Assembly: GCA_005954745.1 (NCBI GenBank)
Contig: CP040681.1
Span: 32,001 to 96,000, forward strand
Direction: 5' to 3'
DNA from: Halostella pelagica
GTDB taxonomy: Archaea > Halobacteriota > Halobacteria > Halobacteriales > Natronoarchaeaceae
Length of the DNA: 64,000 bases
Shown here: positions 1 through 9,075 of the stretch, piece by piece
How the letters are laid out: each line of letters opens with the position of its first letter
Numbering within the stretch: the stretch's first letter is position 1
Position numbers and translations under genes: made by a program
The notes under the pieces: generated by a model
The model's input: only the letters and a program-made list of their open reading frames with translations
What the model was told of the DNA's origin: nothing
Database searches by the model: none

Positions 1-176
1 TCGATCCCGTGGAGCGTCTCGGCGGCCGCACCGGTGCCGGCAGCGGCAGTGGCCGCGCCAGCCGTGACGGCAGCCGCGCCCGTCAGCTTCAGATACGATC
101 TCCGGTCGATAAGGGAGTCATTCTCCTCCGCAACGTCAGCTTTCTCCTCGCGAACGTCGTCATGGTCCTTTGCCAT
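1..176 (-). CDS. Tat-exported protein, N-terminal part only (runs off the window)
   Basis: Reading leftwards from the ATG at 176 gives 58 codons that continue beyond the window edge. The first 24 residues are highly charged, followed by the twin-arginine motif DRRSYLKL (Arg25-Arg26) and a long Ala/Gly/Thr stretch, which is a typical haloarchaeal Tat signal. No lipobox cysteine is visible in the part seen. A TATA-like element (197-205, minus strand) lies about 25 bases before the ATG, so the mRNA is probably leaderless and this start is favoured. The mature domain is outside the window and its function cannot be named. It faces the same way as the exported beta-helix protein upstream, so it may be another surface protein. 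Confidence 0.75.
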   Translation of the reverse strand, partial: MAKDHDDVREEKADVAEENDSLIDRRSYLKLTGAAAVTAGAATAAAGTGAAAETLHGI

Positions 177-196
177 ATCAGGGCAGGCGAACCTTA

Positions 197-205
197 CTTA
201 AATAA
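197..205 (-). promoter_or_regulatory. TATA box of the leftmost Tat protein
   Basis: On the minus strand this reads TTATTTAAG, centred 25 bases before the ATG at 176. That spacing is the haloarchaeal norm for leaderless transcripts. Apart from this element, the gap 177-635 shows no convincing gene; it is AT-richer than its flanks and holds several copies of cggtaa. Confidence 0.55.
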
Positions 206-635
206 TGATTTTCACCCCATACCCCCCATTAGGTGGTAACTGATCCCTACTTACGTCGCGTATACATACCAGATAGTTACCAACCGTCGGTAAGATCCGG
301 TTACATCGGTAACGGAATATTACCTCCGCGGTCCGGACGCTGATCTCTGTTGTAAGACCTATCTAACGCTCTGCTCGTGTCGGTAATACCATCCAAACCG
401 ACGCGTATGAGGAGTAAATAGCACCTTACGGGGAACAAACCCGCGCTTACGAAGCAGTTTGCAGCAACGAGTGAACGGAACTCTGCCGGGAGTATCAGAT
501 CCAGTCGCCACCGAAAGTCAACACGCCTGCTCACACGACGGCTGGTCGATCAGTGAGAAACCCGTTTCAGTTGTTACTAGCGTACAGAAGGTACAACAGT
601 TCGACGCAGGAACGGAACGAACAGCGCAACCAGAC

Positions 636-2252
636 CTACTCTCGAAACATTCCGATGAGGGTTCGTCCCTCCTGCGTCTCGGGAAGTCTGACCATCTGGA
701 GATGCTGCTCGCGCAGCATCGGCTGACGCAGGCGCAGGTCGAACGTTTCGCTCTGCGAGGGGTCGACTTCCGTCGCTTTCAACTCCGGTTCGTTCGTCAC
801 CTCGACGGAGTTCAACAGCAGCAAGCGGTTCGAGTCCACGAGGATCGGAAACTGCGACGTGGTGACGGTACCGCCGTCTATCAGGAGGTTGGTCGAGTTT
901 ACGAGGCGGACGCCGTATCTGTTCGCTCCCGTCTGATCGATGCTGCAGTTCTGTATGACCGAGTTGGAGCTCTCGACGAGATACACTGCCGCTCCCCCGC
1001 GGGCGCTGCCAGTGATGGCGGTGTTTTCGAGCGCTATCCAGTGTGGCGTGGGCGGGACGCGCTGATCCTGCTTCCAGGGAATGCTTCCCGGTCGGCTGCG
1101 CAGAACCGCGGGCGACCCGTCGACGTCCATTCGGATCTCGGTGTCTCTCACTGTCAGCGTCCGGCCCTGCGGACCAAGGTTCACGGCCGCCTGACAGCGG
1201 GGCGTCTTCTTGATGTGGATCTCGCAGTCGCGGATCTCCGCCCCGGGGGGTTTCGGACCGACGTTGCCCTGTTCGACGATAACTGCCCTCGTGTTGAACC
1301 CGGTCTCGAACCCGCCTCTCGGCCCCGTGTACTCGTCCATGTCGACCTCGATAGTCGACCTCGTCGCGTAACTTCCTTTGCCGCTTATCCGGATCGCGCA
1401 CACGTTGTTGTTGCGGAAGTAGCTCTCGACCACGCGGACGTCACCCTCGCAACGACTACAGTAGAGCGCGTTGTTGCCGAACTCCTCGAAGTGGCAGTCC
1501 TCGATCCACAGCGTCCCAGCGTGGCTGTTCGTGGTCCAGACGCCGACGCGGCCGTTTCCGCCCTTGTAGTTCCCGATGATGGACCCTTTTTTCGCGGTGA
1601 CGTTCCGGATGATCCCCTCCCCGTTCTCGTCCATTATCCCGACGCCGAACCCGTCAATGACGCTGGTGTCGTCGTGGTTCCCGCGGCCGACGTACTCGAC
1701 GTCCTGAACGTGAAACGCGTCGCACATCATCCGAAGCCCGACGGTACACTGGTCGGCCGTGATATCGATGTCAATACCTTCTATCAGTACCTCGCCGACC
1801 TGATCGAAGTCGAACAGCAGTCGGTTCGTCTCGGCCGGAATAGCGAACGTAACGTCGCCGTCACCGACTATTCCGATCCGGTCCAGGTCCTGAAACCGAC
1901 TGAACTCGTCCAACCGGTAGGTCCCTTCAGGAAACTCCAGCAGGTAGCCGTCGGACGCGGCCGAACGGAGCTGTTCGTCGCACGCGTCTTCGCCCGTCGG
2001 GTCGCAGTCGGCGTCGTCCACCATGTCGACGACGGTGTCGAACGCCGCTCTGTCGACCGCGCGGCGGTCCTCGTCCATCGGTGCGGTTTCGAGGTCCTCA
2101 CGTTCCGCGTTCTCGGCTCTCTGGGGGCTAACACTGTCGGTCGTTCGGGTATTGCCAGCATCTTCCGTCTCGCTCCGGTCCGGACTATTGCAACCGGCTG
2201 CGGCTACGAGCCCGACCCCGCCCAGAGCCTGGAGGTATCGCCGTCGATTCAC
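636..2252 (-). CDS. Tat lipoprotein with right-handed parallel beta-helix fold
   Basis: 538 residues from a GTG start. The N-terminus MNRRRYLQALG followed by VAAAGC (Cys21) is a Tat signal with a lipobox, so the protein should be exported folded and anchored by a lipid. From about residue 90 the chain shows many short turns with Asn, Gly and alternating hydrophobics (for example VLIEGIDIDI, RNVTAKKGSIIGN, IRDCEIHIKK, VIQNCSIDQTG, LLIDGGTVTTSQ), the pattern of pectate-lyase-like parallel beta-helices. Such folds bind or cleave polysaccharide in known families, but I see no diagnostic catalytic set, so substrate and activity are unknown. It lies 459 bases upstream of another Tat protein on the same strand. 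Confidence 0.8.
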   Translation of the reverse strand: MNRRRYLQALGGVGLVAAAGCNSPDRSETEDAGNTRTTDSVSPQRAENAEREDLETAPMDEDRRAVDRAAFDTVVDMVDDADCDPTGEDACDEQLRSAASDGYLLEFPEGTYRLDEFSRFQDLDRIGIVGDGDVTFAIPAETNRLLFDFDQVGEVLIEGIDIDITADQCTVGLRMMCDAFHVQDVEYVGRGNHDDTSVIDGFGVGIMDENGEGIIRNVTAKKGSIIGNYKGGNGRVGVWTTNSHAGTLWIEDCHFEEFGNNALYCSRCEGDVRVVESYFRNNNVCAIRISGKGSYATRSTIEVDMDEYTGPRGGFETGFNTRAVIVEQGNVGPKPPGAEIRDCEIHIKKTPRCQAAVNLGPQGRTLTVRDTEIRMDVDGSPAVLRSRPGSIPWKQDQRVPPTPHWIALENTAITGSARGGAAVYLVESSNSVIQNCSIDQTGANRYGVRLVNSTNLLIDGGTVTTSQFPILVDSNRLLLLNSVEVTNEPELKATEVDPSQSETFDLRLRQPMLREQHLQMVRLPETQEGRTLIGMFRE

Positions 2253-2340
2253 GTGTGTTCTCCTAGGTGAACGGACAGCCGTTTGTTTGTTATACGTCTA
2301 CTATCCTGGCCATGCATTGGTAAGGTCACCTTACTCCCCG

Positions 2341-2586
2341 CTATCGCCGGTGACTGTTGAACTTGGACTGACCGGCGCTATCTCGTACCCGCGCGAGCGC
2401 CTCGAAGTAATGGTCGAGTTCCCGGTCACGTTCGGCTAACACCGTCTCCAGCTCGGACCGCGACGCCGACACGGGAAACGTGACCGCGATCTTCACGTCG
2501 TCCGCTTCGATACCGACCGCCACCTGGTCCTCGGACCCGTTGGTGTACCAGTCGATCTGAATATCGTTCGGGTCGATTCCGCTCAT
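2341..2586 (-). CDS. Small conserved haloarchaeal protein of unknown function
   Basis: 81 residues, acidic in the first half, ending in a basic tail. The first half (ISIDWYTNG-like strand, then QVAVGIEADDVKIAVTFPVS) reads as two or three beta strands, the second (SRSELETVLAERDRELDHYFEALARV) as a helix. No cysteines, signal or membrane segment. It starts 22 bases after the stop of glmS on the same strand, so the two are probably co-transcribed. I do not recognise a named family. The codon bias is that of a real gene. Confidence 0.6.
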   Translation of the reverse strand: MSGIDPNDIQIDWYTNGSEDQVAVGIEADDVKIAVTFPVSASRSELETVLAERDRELDHYFEALARVRDSAGQSKFNSHRR

Positions 2587-2608
2587 CGTCGTCCCTCTCC
2601 CGGTTCGT

Positions 2609-4426
2609 TCATTTGACTGTCACGCTCTTTGCGAGGTTCCGCGGTTTGTCTATCGCTCTGCCAAGGTGATCTGCGACGTGATACGCGACGAGTTGGAGCT
2701 GGACGTTCGCCAGTATCGCTGCAACTTCCGCCGTCGCGTCCGGGTAGGTCAACGCCTCGTCTGCGGTCTCTATCGCCGCGTCGTGTTCCTCGCTGGCGAT
2801 AGCGATCACGGGTGCGCCGCGAGCCTGTACCTGTTGGACGTTGCTCAGCGTCTGCTCGTCGTGGCTGCCGGTGAAGACGGCGAAGACGGGCGTTTCGGGG
2901 GTGACGAGCGCGAGCGGGCCGTGTTTGAGTTCGCCCGCTGCGAACCCCTCGGCGTGCTCGTACGTGATCTCTTTGAACTTCAGAGCCCCTTCGAGCGCGA
3001 CGGGGTGAGCGATATCCCGGCCGATGAAGAAGTACGACTGCTCGTCGAGATAGGCCGTCGCTATTTCCTCGGCCCGACTCTCGTCTATGACGCGTCGGAC
3101 GTCGCGGTCCAGCGATTCGAGCGATTCGAGAAGTTCGCTGACGCCGTCGCTCGCCAGACCCGTCCTGTCTCGGATGATACGCTCCCCGAGCAACGCGAGC
3201 GACGCTATCTGCGAGGAGAACGTTTTCGTGGCCGCGACGCCGATTTCGGGGCCAGCGCGGATGAACAACGAGTCGTCGGCCTCGCGGGCGGCCGTGCTGC
3301 CGACGACGTTCGTGACGGCGAGCGTCCGAGCGCCCCGCGAGTGAGCGGACCGGAGCGAGCTAAGCGTGTCCGCCGTTTCGCCGCTTTGAGTGACCCCGAC
3401 GACGAGCGTGTCGCTCTTGACCGGTGCCGGACTCGTCGCGTACTCCCCCGCTCTGAACGCCTGTGCCCGAACTCCCCTGCTCGCGAGGAACTGGGTCGCG
3501 TACAGCGCGGCATGGTACGAGGTCCCGCAGGCGACGAACTGTACGTCGGTGACGCCGGCGAACGCGCCGGGCGCGAAGTCGTCGAACGTCACCTCGTCGC
3601 CGTTTGTCACCCGCCCCTGAAGCGTCTGCGCCAGGGCCGTCGGCTGCTCGTGGATCTCCTTCAACATGTAATGGTCGTAGCCGCCCTTTTCGGCGTCTTC
3701 GGCCACCCAGTCGACGGTCTCCGGGGGCCGTTCTACCGGCGCGCCCTCACTGTCGGTGATCCGGTGGTCCCCGTCCTCGATGACGGCGACGTCTCCGTCC
3801 TCAAGATAGATAACGCGGTCGGTGAACTCGAGGAACGCGGGGGCGTCGCTCGCGAGGAACCGTTCGTTCTCGTCAAGTCCCATCACGAGCGGTGATCCGC
3901 TTCGCGTAGCGTACACGGATTCGGTTCCTTCGACTACGACCGCAACTGCGTAACTTCCCTCGACCTTGTCGATGGCCTGTCTGAACGCCGACTCCGGGGA
4001 GAGCCCTTCGTCGCGGTACTCCTCGATCAGATGGGGGACGACTTCGGTGTCGGTGTCGCTCTCGAAGCCGTGTCCGCGGTGTTCGAGTTCGCTACGCAGT
4101 TCGGCGTGGTTCTCGATGACCCCGTTGTGGACGACCGCAACTTCTCCGGTGCAGTCCGTGTGGGGATGAGCGTTCGAATCCGTGGGCGGTCCGTGCGTAC
4201 TCCATCGAGTGTGGCCGATTCCGACGCCGCCTCCGCCGGATATCTCGGCCCGTATCTGCTGTTTTAGCTGTGATATCTCGCCCTGGCGTTTGCACACCTC
4301 GATCCCGCAGCCGTTTTTCACCGCGACGCCGGCCGAGTCGTAGCCGCGGTACTCCAGGTTCTCTAGTCCGACAAGCAGTTCGTCGACTGTCTCGTCTGCC
4401 CCGACGTGGGCCGTGATTCCACACAT
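2609..4426 (-). CDS. glmS: Glutamine--fructose-6-phosphate aminotransferase (isomerizing)
   Basis: 605 residues, full length for the family (about 600-610). It makes glucosamine-6-phosphate from fructose-6-phosphate and glutamine, the first step to UDP-GlcNAc and related sugars used in S-layer glycans and polysaccharides. Cys2 (MCGI) is the glutaminase nucleophile, followed by the class II amidotransferase core (YRGYDSAGVAV, HTRWSTHG, VVHNGVIENH). Two SIS sugar-isomerase domains follow (about 285-420, with CGTSYHAAL and TQSGETADTL; and about 455-595), ending in the expected AKSVTVK. It probably heads a two-gene transcript with the 81-residue protein downstream. Confidence 0.95.
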   Translation of the reverse strand: MCGITAHVGADETVDELLVGLENLEYRGYDSAGVAVKNGCGIEVCKRQGEISQLKQQIRAEISGGGGVGIGHTRWSTHGPPTDSNAHPHTDCTGEVAVVHNGVIENHAELRSELEHRGHGFESDTDTEVVPHLIEEYRDEGLSPESAFRQAIDKVEGSYAVAVVVEGTESVYATRSGSPLVMGLDENERFLASDAPAFLEFTDRVIYLEDGDVAVIEDGDHRITDSEGAPVERPPETVDWVAEDAEKGGYDHYMLKEIHEQPTALAQTLQGRVTNGDEVTFDDFAPGAFAGVTDVQFVACGTSYHAALYATQFLASRGVRAQAFRAGEYATSPAPVKSDTLVVGVTQSGETADTLSSLRSAHSRGARTLAVTNVVGSTAAREADDSLFIRAGPEIGVAATKTFSSQIASLALLGERIIRDRTGLASDGVSELLESLESLDRDVRRVIDESRAEEIATAYLDEQSYFFIGRDIAHPVALEGALKFKEITYEHAEGFAAGELKHGPLALVTPETPVFAVFTGSHDEQTLSNVQQVQARGAPVIAIASEEHDAAIETADEALTYPDATAEVAAILANVQLQLVAYHVADHLGRAIDKPRNLAKSVTVK

Positions 4427-4691
4427 TGTTCACTGTCGTTCGGAGGTAGTCGTCGTTTCCCGAGCGAAACGCGACTCCCGTTGATGCATTGTTTCAGTCA
4501 TATCGTCTCTCCGTGTGATCCAGACGGCTTCGAAAGCCGGAATGACACGTGGTAACACGAGATTGCCGTGCTGCGACCTTTGTTATTGACGTATTGCACC
4601 GGATTCAGACGGGGCTTAGCGATCGTAGGTAGTCGCTTCAGCGGAAAAGAGCGGGTGCGCGGGCAACGGCCTCGGCACGAGTCGGGATTTA

Positions 4692-5291
4692 CTACGCTTC
4701 GGAGTACTGGTCGTGGGCTAGCGCACAGACGGCGAACGCGACGATGACGAGAGCAACGACTAAGCTAGACATCCAGGCGAACGGATACAGGCCGAGTTCC
4801 CCGACACCGAACAGGAGTCCCCCGGTGGCGGCGATGCTGAGATAGTAGTAGGGCCAGGGATGACTCGTCTCCTCGTCGGTGTCGAGATACTCGTTTAGCA
4901 GGCTCGCGTTCTTTCCCAGTTCGATCCGTCCGCGGTTGCGGTTGAAATCGACGATGTCCGCGTCGTCCATCTTCGGCAGATGACACTGGTACAGCCCGAC
5001 GTACACCCGTTTTCGCTCGCCGGACGTCAGCTCACGTCTCGGTTTGTCGTTTTCTTTTGCGGCGACGTGTTCGGCCAGGTCTCCCAGGGCGACGGGACCC
5101 TCGTGTTCGTCGAAATGCTTCAGTACGAACCGTCGCCGTTCGTTTTTCAGCACCTCGAACATGACGTCTAACGACAGGTCCGACTCCGTTTCCTCTTCGG
5201 GCGGTTCTTGTGTTACCTCCGTCTCCTCTACTGTCTCCTCTTCCTCCGGCGTGACAGTGTCTTGAGAGACGCTCACCTTACTCGAACCCAT
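4692..5291 (-). CDS. DUF7344-like winged-helix regulator with two membrane helices
   Basis: 199 residues. A Glu/Thr-rich N-terminus (about 1-40) is followed by a winged helix (about 42-125: MFEVLKNERRRFVLKHF, ALGDLAEHVAAKEN, VYVGLYQCHLPKMDDADIVDFN). This is the arrangement I know from haloarchaeal DUF7344 domains; the label is from memory. The C-terminus has two hydrophobic helices (about 148-165 and 172-192) that should anchor it in the membrane. An AGGTGA sequence close before the ATG looks like a ribosome binding site, unlike the leaderless neighbours. A second, soluble protein of this family lies at 7975-8340. Confidence 0.75.
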   Translation of the reverse strand: MGSSKVSVSQDTVTPEEEETVEETEVTQEPPEEETESDLSLDVMFEVLKNERRRFVLKHFDEHEGPVALGDLAEHVAAKENDKPRRELTSGERKRVYVGLYQCHLPKMDDADIVDFNRNRGRIELGKNASLLNEYLDTDEETSHPWPYYYLSIAATGGLLFGVGELGLYPFAWMSSLVVALVIVAFAVCALAHDQYSEA

Positions 5292-6033
5292 TCTCCATTC
5301 ACCTCTCTTCTCTGCAAGTCATTTGTAAGCAGTTCGCCCCGGCTGCTGCGTTCCCCAATGCGTGACATGCGTGTGCAATATTCCGTTTTTTGCTCGTCTG
5401 TTCCCCACCACCCTTTCGGGCGATTCGTACGTTCCCTCGTGTTTGTAGCACTCCATACGATGATACCACGTTGTATAAAGTTAACTAATATATAATTATA
5501 CATGTAAGATGAGTGGGTGATCGGTCAGGTACTACCTGTGATAACGGTAGGTTACACTTGCGCTCGTGTAGCATTCCATTCTGGGTATTTCCGGGGCCAG
5601 CAGAGATGAATACGGACGCTCACCTGTTGAATTCTCTCACTGCCGGGATACAACGAGACGTTCGCTACTACAGTCTCAACTGAAACGGTTCACATGCCGA
5701 TCGCATAGCTGTCGTGCGATCATGTGCACATTGACTTTCCGTGTCTACAATAGCCGTCTCCACTATCTCGTTCTTAGAAACGCCAAATGATCCGCGCTGG
5801 TGACGGCTGAGTGCCGGTCGCGCCCCCTCGCGCGGCCGGCTATCGATTCACAGCGTCGGTCCCCCGGCCGACGGTGTGACGGTTGTCGCGCATCGCGTCC
5901 ACGGATTCCCCCAACCCCGTCGTTCTGAGGCCCGTCACCAGCGTAGATACCTACAGCCCTGAAACGAATAAAACGACGTTACTGTTCTGTCGTGTTTCAT
6001 GTCGGAACGTTCGGTTAAGTGCGGATTTCTCCC
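5292..6033. other. 742-bp intergenic stretch with no supported gene
   Basis: This gap separates the start of the DUF7344-like membrane regulator from the end of phnM. The left half is AT-rich around 5470-5505, which is low for this genome and could be promoter DNA; a T6 run sits near 5390. The right half (5800-5900) turns GC-rich with short inverted stretches around ggccgg. No open frame has haloarchaeal codon bias and I see no tRNA-like fold. Confidence 0.5.
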
Positions 6034-7164
6034 TTATGAGCTGCCGACCCGGTACACCTCTTGCCCGTCGACGAACGCGTGCGAAACAGTGGGTCTCGGA
6101 TCGGTATCGACGAGTAGTAGGTCGGCACGGGCTCCGGGAACGATGCGGCCTCTGTCGTTTAATCCGACGGCATCGGCGGGCGCACTCGTTGCGCGCGCTA
6201 CCCGTTCGGGGAGCGGTTCGCCAGTATCGACGAACACCGCTTCAAGGAGCGACTTGGGATGGTAGTCGCTGCAGAGCACGTCGAGAACACCGTTCTCGGC
6301 GGCGGCTCTCGCGTCGAGGTTACCCCATAGGCTCCCGCCTCTCACCAGATTCGGTGCTCCCATCGCCGTCACCAGGCCTAGCTCGGTCGCTCGTTCTGCG
6401 GCAGCCATCGTCACCGGGAACTCGCTTATCGCCACACTGTGCCGAGACATTCGGTCTACCGTGGCCGGACAGTCGTCGTCGTGAGAGGCAACCGGTATTC
6501 CGGCGTCGGCGGCACGCTTCGTGAGCCGGCCCGTCCGCTCGCGCAGTACCGACTCGTCGCAGTCACGGTGGTCCGCAAACGACTGCACGTTCCAGTCGCC
6601 GCTTCCGTCCGCGTACCGTCGCTCGAACTCGTCGACGTCGTCGAACTGCCCGTCTCCGGGCACGTGGTTCATCAGCGAGACGAGCGACACGCCGTCGTCT
6701 GCGATCGCGTCCGTGACTGCGTCGACGCAGTCAGGGTCGCTTACCTCACACCGCGCGTGGAAGTGGTGTCGTCCCAGAAGAGACTCGGCTGCCGCTATCT
6801 CTTGATGCAGTTCGCGCGCGAGGTGAAGCGACCGGTTCTCAGTGGGTGTCTCCTCGAACGCAACAGCGTGAAACTTCGTCGTGATGCCGGCTGAAAGGTT
6901 CGCTCTGTCACACGTTCCGAGGGCCGCGGCCGTCGGCACGCGTGCCTCGGACCGGGGGAACACGTGCCGTTCGATGTCGTCGCCGTGGAGGTCGACCAGC
7001 CCCGGAAGGAGATATTTCCCACCGGCGTCGACCCGCTTCGATGCCTCGACCTGCGGGTCGTCCGGAGAGATTGCGGCGATACGGCTCCCCTCGACGACGA
7101 GACAGCCGCGTTCGACGGCTGTGGGTGTCACTATCCGCGCGTTTTCGACGATAGTGCGCGTCAT
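6034..7164 (-). CDS. phnM: Alpha-D-ribose 1-methylphosphonate 5-triphosphate diphosphatase (PhnM)
   Basis: 376 residues, normal for PhnM, an amidohydrolase-fold enzyme that removes pyrophosphate from the 5-triphosphate intermediate in the carbon-phosphorus lyase route of phosphonate use. Visible signatures are the entry GLVDLHGDDIERHVFPR, the AGITTKFHAVAFEE segment, the buried MNHVPGDGQFDD and SHDDDCPATV motifs, and LCSDYHPKSLLEAV near the C-terminus, with His and Asp metal ligands in place. No other phn gene lies near it: upstream is a small membrane protein, downstream a long gap. It either works with C-P lyase genes elsewhere or has another pyrophosphatase role. Confidence 0.88.
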   Translation of the reverse strand: MTRTIVENARIVTPTAVERGCLVVEGSRIAAISPDDPQVEASKRVDAGGKYLLPGLVDLHGDDIERHVFPRSEARVPTAAALGTCDRANLSAGITTKFHAVAFEETPTENRSLHLARELHQEIAAAESLLGRHHFHARCEVSDPDCVDAVTDAIADDGVSLVSLMNHVPGDGQFDDVDEFERRYADGSGDWNVQSFADHRDCDESVLRERTGRLTKRAADAGIPVASHDDDCPATVDRMSRHSVAISEFPVTMAAAERATELGLVTAMGAPNLVRGGSLWGNLDARAAAENGVLDVLCSDYHPKSLLEAVFVDTGEPLPERVARATSAPADAVGLNDRGRIVPGARADLLLVDTDPRPTVSHAFVDGQEVYRVGSS

Positions 7165-7296
7165 TAGACGGTTCGATCCTCCGTGATGCGCCCACGGTTG
7201 AGAATAGCCGCTGTGTACGTTAGTTGTTCGATGCTGGTCATGCGACTGAGTCGGTTGGCGTAGAGAACAGTCGGTTCCTGCATAGTTATGTCCTCA

Positions 7297-7749
7297 CTAT
7301 ATTATCTCGGGCGGCCGTAGCGCCACGCCCGCCCAGGTCGCGACGAGAACGAGGGCGATACCGGGTCCGACTTCCCCCAGTCCCGCCGGGCCGGCAGCCA
7401 TCGCAACCCGAAGGTCGTGCAGTGCATCCGCGACGTATACGACCGCTGCCACCCAACCGAGCGTCGTCGCAACGCGTACCTTCCCCGTCACTCGCCCGAG
7501 CAGGTAATACCCCCAGTACCCCCCGACAGCGGCGACTATCTTGACGAGTATCATCACCTCGAGACCGGCCGTTCCGATGACGGCCCGGAGAACCGGATTC
7601 AGTTCTCTCGCCGCTCCACCGACGTACGCGTACGTGAGTGCGGAACTAACGAGACACCCCGCGAGCGCCGCCCAGTACGCCGCGCCAAAGGTCCGTCGAC
7701 TGGCCGGTTCGACAGTCCCGCATCCGACCCGCGTAATCTGGTTCTCCAT
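7297..7749 (-). CDS. Four-helix membrane protein, DUF5658-like
   Basis: 150 residues with four hydrophobic helices (about 22-43, 53-80 after the polar ARELNPVLRA, 92-112 and 122-145). The conserved-looking centre ARELNPVLRAVIG followed by EVMILVKIVAAVGGYWGYY matches my memory of the DUF5658 family of small haloarchaeal membrane proteins. Function is unknown. It lies 132 bases upstream of phnM on the same strand; no shared operon can be claimed. Confidence 0.65.
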   Translation of the reverse strand: MENQITRVGCGTVEPASRRTFGAAYWAALAGCLVSSALTYAYVGGAARELNPVLRAVIGTAGLEVMILVKIVAAVGGYWGYYLLGRVTGKVRVATTLGWVAAVVYVADALHDLRVAMAAGPAGLGEVGPGIALVLVATWAGVALRPPEII

Positions 7750-7974
7750 CCGGTTTGTCGGTTACTCTACCCCGTTCCCCGTCTTAAGTAAACGTTCGAT
7801 ACGACGCTACTGCGTTCGATAGGAAGTTGTTACTCGGACGAAACTCCACGACGGCGACGCTAACTGTCGGTTCTCTCTCCTTCGCGAAAAACACGGGCGA
7901 AGATCGTGTAAACAGTTCGTACTGTACGGTAACGTGACTATACTTATCCCCACCGCAGTCCCTGTCATTCCCCG

Positions 7975-8340
7975 ATGGCAAACGATTCGGGTTCACCCAC
8001 CGTGATGTGTTCGGAGGAGAGTGACGTTTCGAACGTACTCGACACGACCTTCGAACTCCTCGCTAGAGAACGGCGTCGGACGGTCCTTTACTGTCTCCGC
8101 GCCTCGGACGGACAGCTCTCCCTTTCGGAACTCGCCGACCGCGTCGCGGAGCGTGAAGCGGCCGAATCAGCGCCCGACGACGACCAACAGGAGACCGCGA
8201 TCTCCCTCAGCCAGGTACATCTCCCGAAACTCGCGGACGCCGGCGTTATCGAATACGACCGTCAGGAGCAACTGGTCGAACACGAGGGCGATCCGTTTGT
8301 CGAGACGTTTCTCGATTGGGCCGACAAAATAGAGGGATAG
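7975..8340 (+). CDS. Soluble DUF7344-like winged-helix protein
   Basis: 121 residues. The domain starts at DTTFELLARERRRTVLYCL and continues through LSLSELADRVAERE, ISLSQVHLPKLADAGVIEYD to a short acidic tail. This is the same fold as the membrane-anchored regulator at 4692-5291 but without membrane segments. Such proteins are presumed DNA-binding regulators in haloarchaea; the target is unknown. A TATA-like actatacttatcc (about 7936-7948) precedes the ATG, giving a very short leader. Confidence 0.75.
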   Translation: MANDSGSPTVMCSEESDVSNVLDTTFELLARERRRTVLYCLRASDGQLSLSELADRVAEREAAESAPDDDQQETAISLSQVHLPKLADAGVIEYDRQEQLVEHEGDPFVETFLDWADKIEG

Positions 8341-8471
8341 TGTTGCCGCTACTTCCCGCTTCAATTTCCTAATGTTTTTCTTCATGCAGAACTTCCATCG
8401 TAGTTAGCGATGGAACCGAGATCACCTACGTTTCGAAACTGGGAGCAGAGGGAGGGTGTTTGACTGCTGTT

Positions 8472-8786
8472 ATGACCGGATCACAGTTCTCTGACGCGAA
8501 CGATGACGTAACCTACGACCCCGAAGCAAACGCCTACTACGCACAACACGAGTGGTCGAGCGACGATTCGGTAAGCGTGACGCTGGTCACGGTACTCGCC
8601 GATATCATGGACGCGGATCCCATGTCGATCGACCCGCTCAGTACACACGTGAACCCTGATGCTCTCGACTCGCTGTTCGATACACAGGGGGGAGACAGTA
8701 CCCCGGTGTCCGGCCGTCTCGAACTTCCCATCGACGGCTACCACGTCACCATTTACGCGGACGGCGAGATCGTCGTTCGTCCGTAA
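8472..8786 (+). CDS. HalOD1 output-domain protein
   Basis: 104 residues from ATG 8472 (an ATG at 8460 would add four). The HalOD1 pattern is clear: a helical first part (SVTLVTVLADIMDADPMSIDPLS), the LSTHVNPDALDSLF segment, then a beta hairpin ending in YHVTIYADGEIVVRP. HalOD1 is a haloarchaeal output domain that follows receiver or sensor domains or stands alone, as here; its biochemical role is unknown. Two more stand-alone copies lie at 23242 and 42288, and none neighbours another signalling gene closely enough to assign a partner. Confidence 0.8.
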   Translation: MTGSQFSDANDDVTYDPEANAYYAQHEWSSDDSVSVTLVTVLADIMDADPMSIDPLSTHVNPDALDSLFDTQGGDSTPVSGRLELPIDGYHVTIYADGEIVVRP

Positions 8787-9075
8787 CCCGTTCGAAACGA
8801 CCCAGACTGAGACAACTATTCTGCAGTTCTCTATTCCTTCCACCGAACATGTTTGTGGTAATTTTCACTTCATAGTTCCGTATTTTAACTGGTCTCGGAC
8901 GGCGTAGCTCGTTCCGTTACCTCCAGAAACGCGTCTCTGCGGTGAACTGAACCGAGGTTTCTGTAAGTTCGATCACCACCGCTCTCACGGCTTGTTCCTC
9001 GGAGACCACGGATACAGTCCACTCCGTACGGCTATAATACTCGAAACTATATATTTACATTACTATGTTCGTAAG

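Noticed and set aside
459..2270. Long plus-strand open frame of 603 codons opposite the beta-helix gene
   Set aside because: Antisense shadow of a GC-rich gene; Arg/Val-rich translation without domain pattern, while the minus strand has a Tat lipoprotein signal and a clear fold pattern.
5800..5900. GC-rich patch as a possible tRNA or structured RNA
   Set aside because: No T-loop or anticodon-arm pattern and no stable cloverleaf could be drawn by eye.
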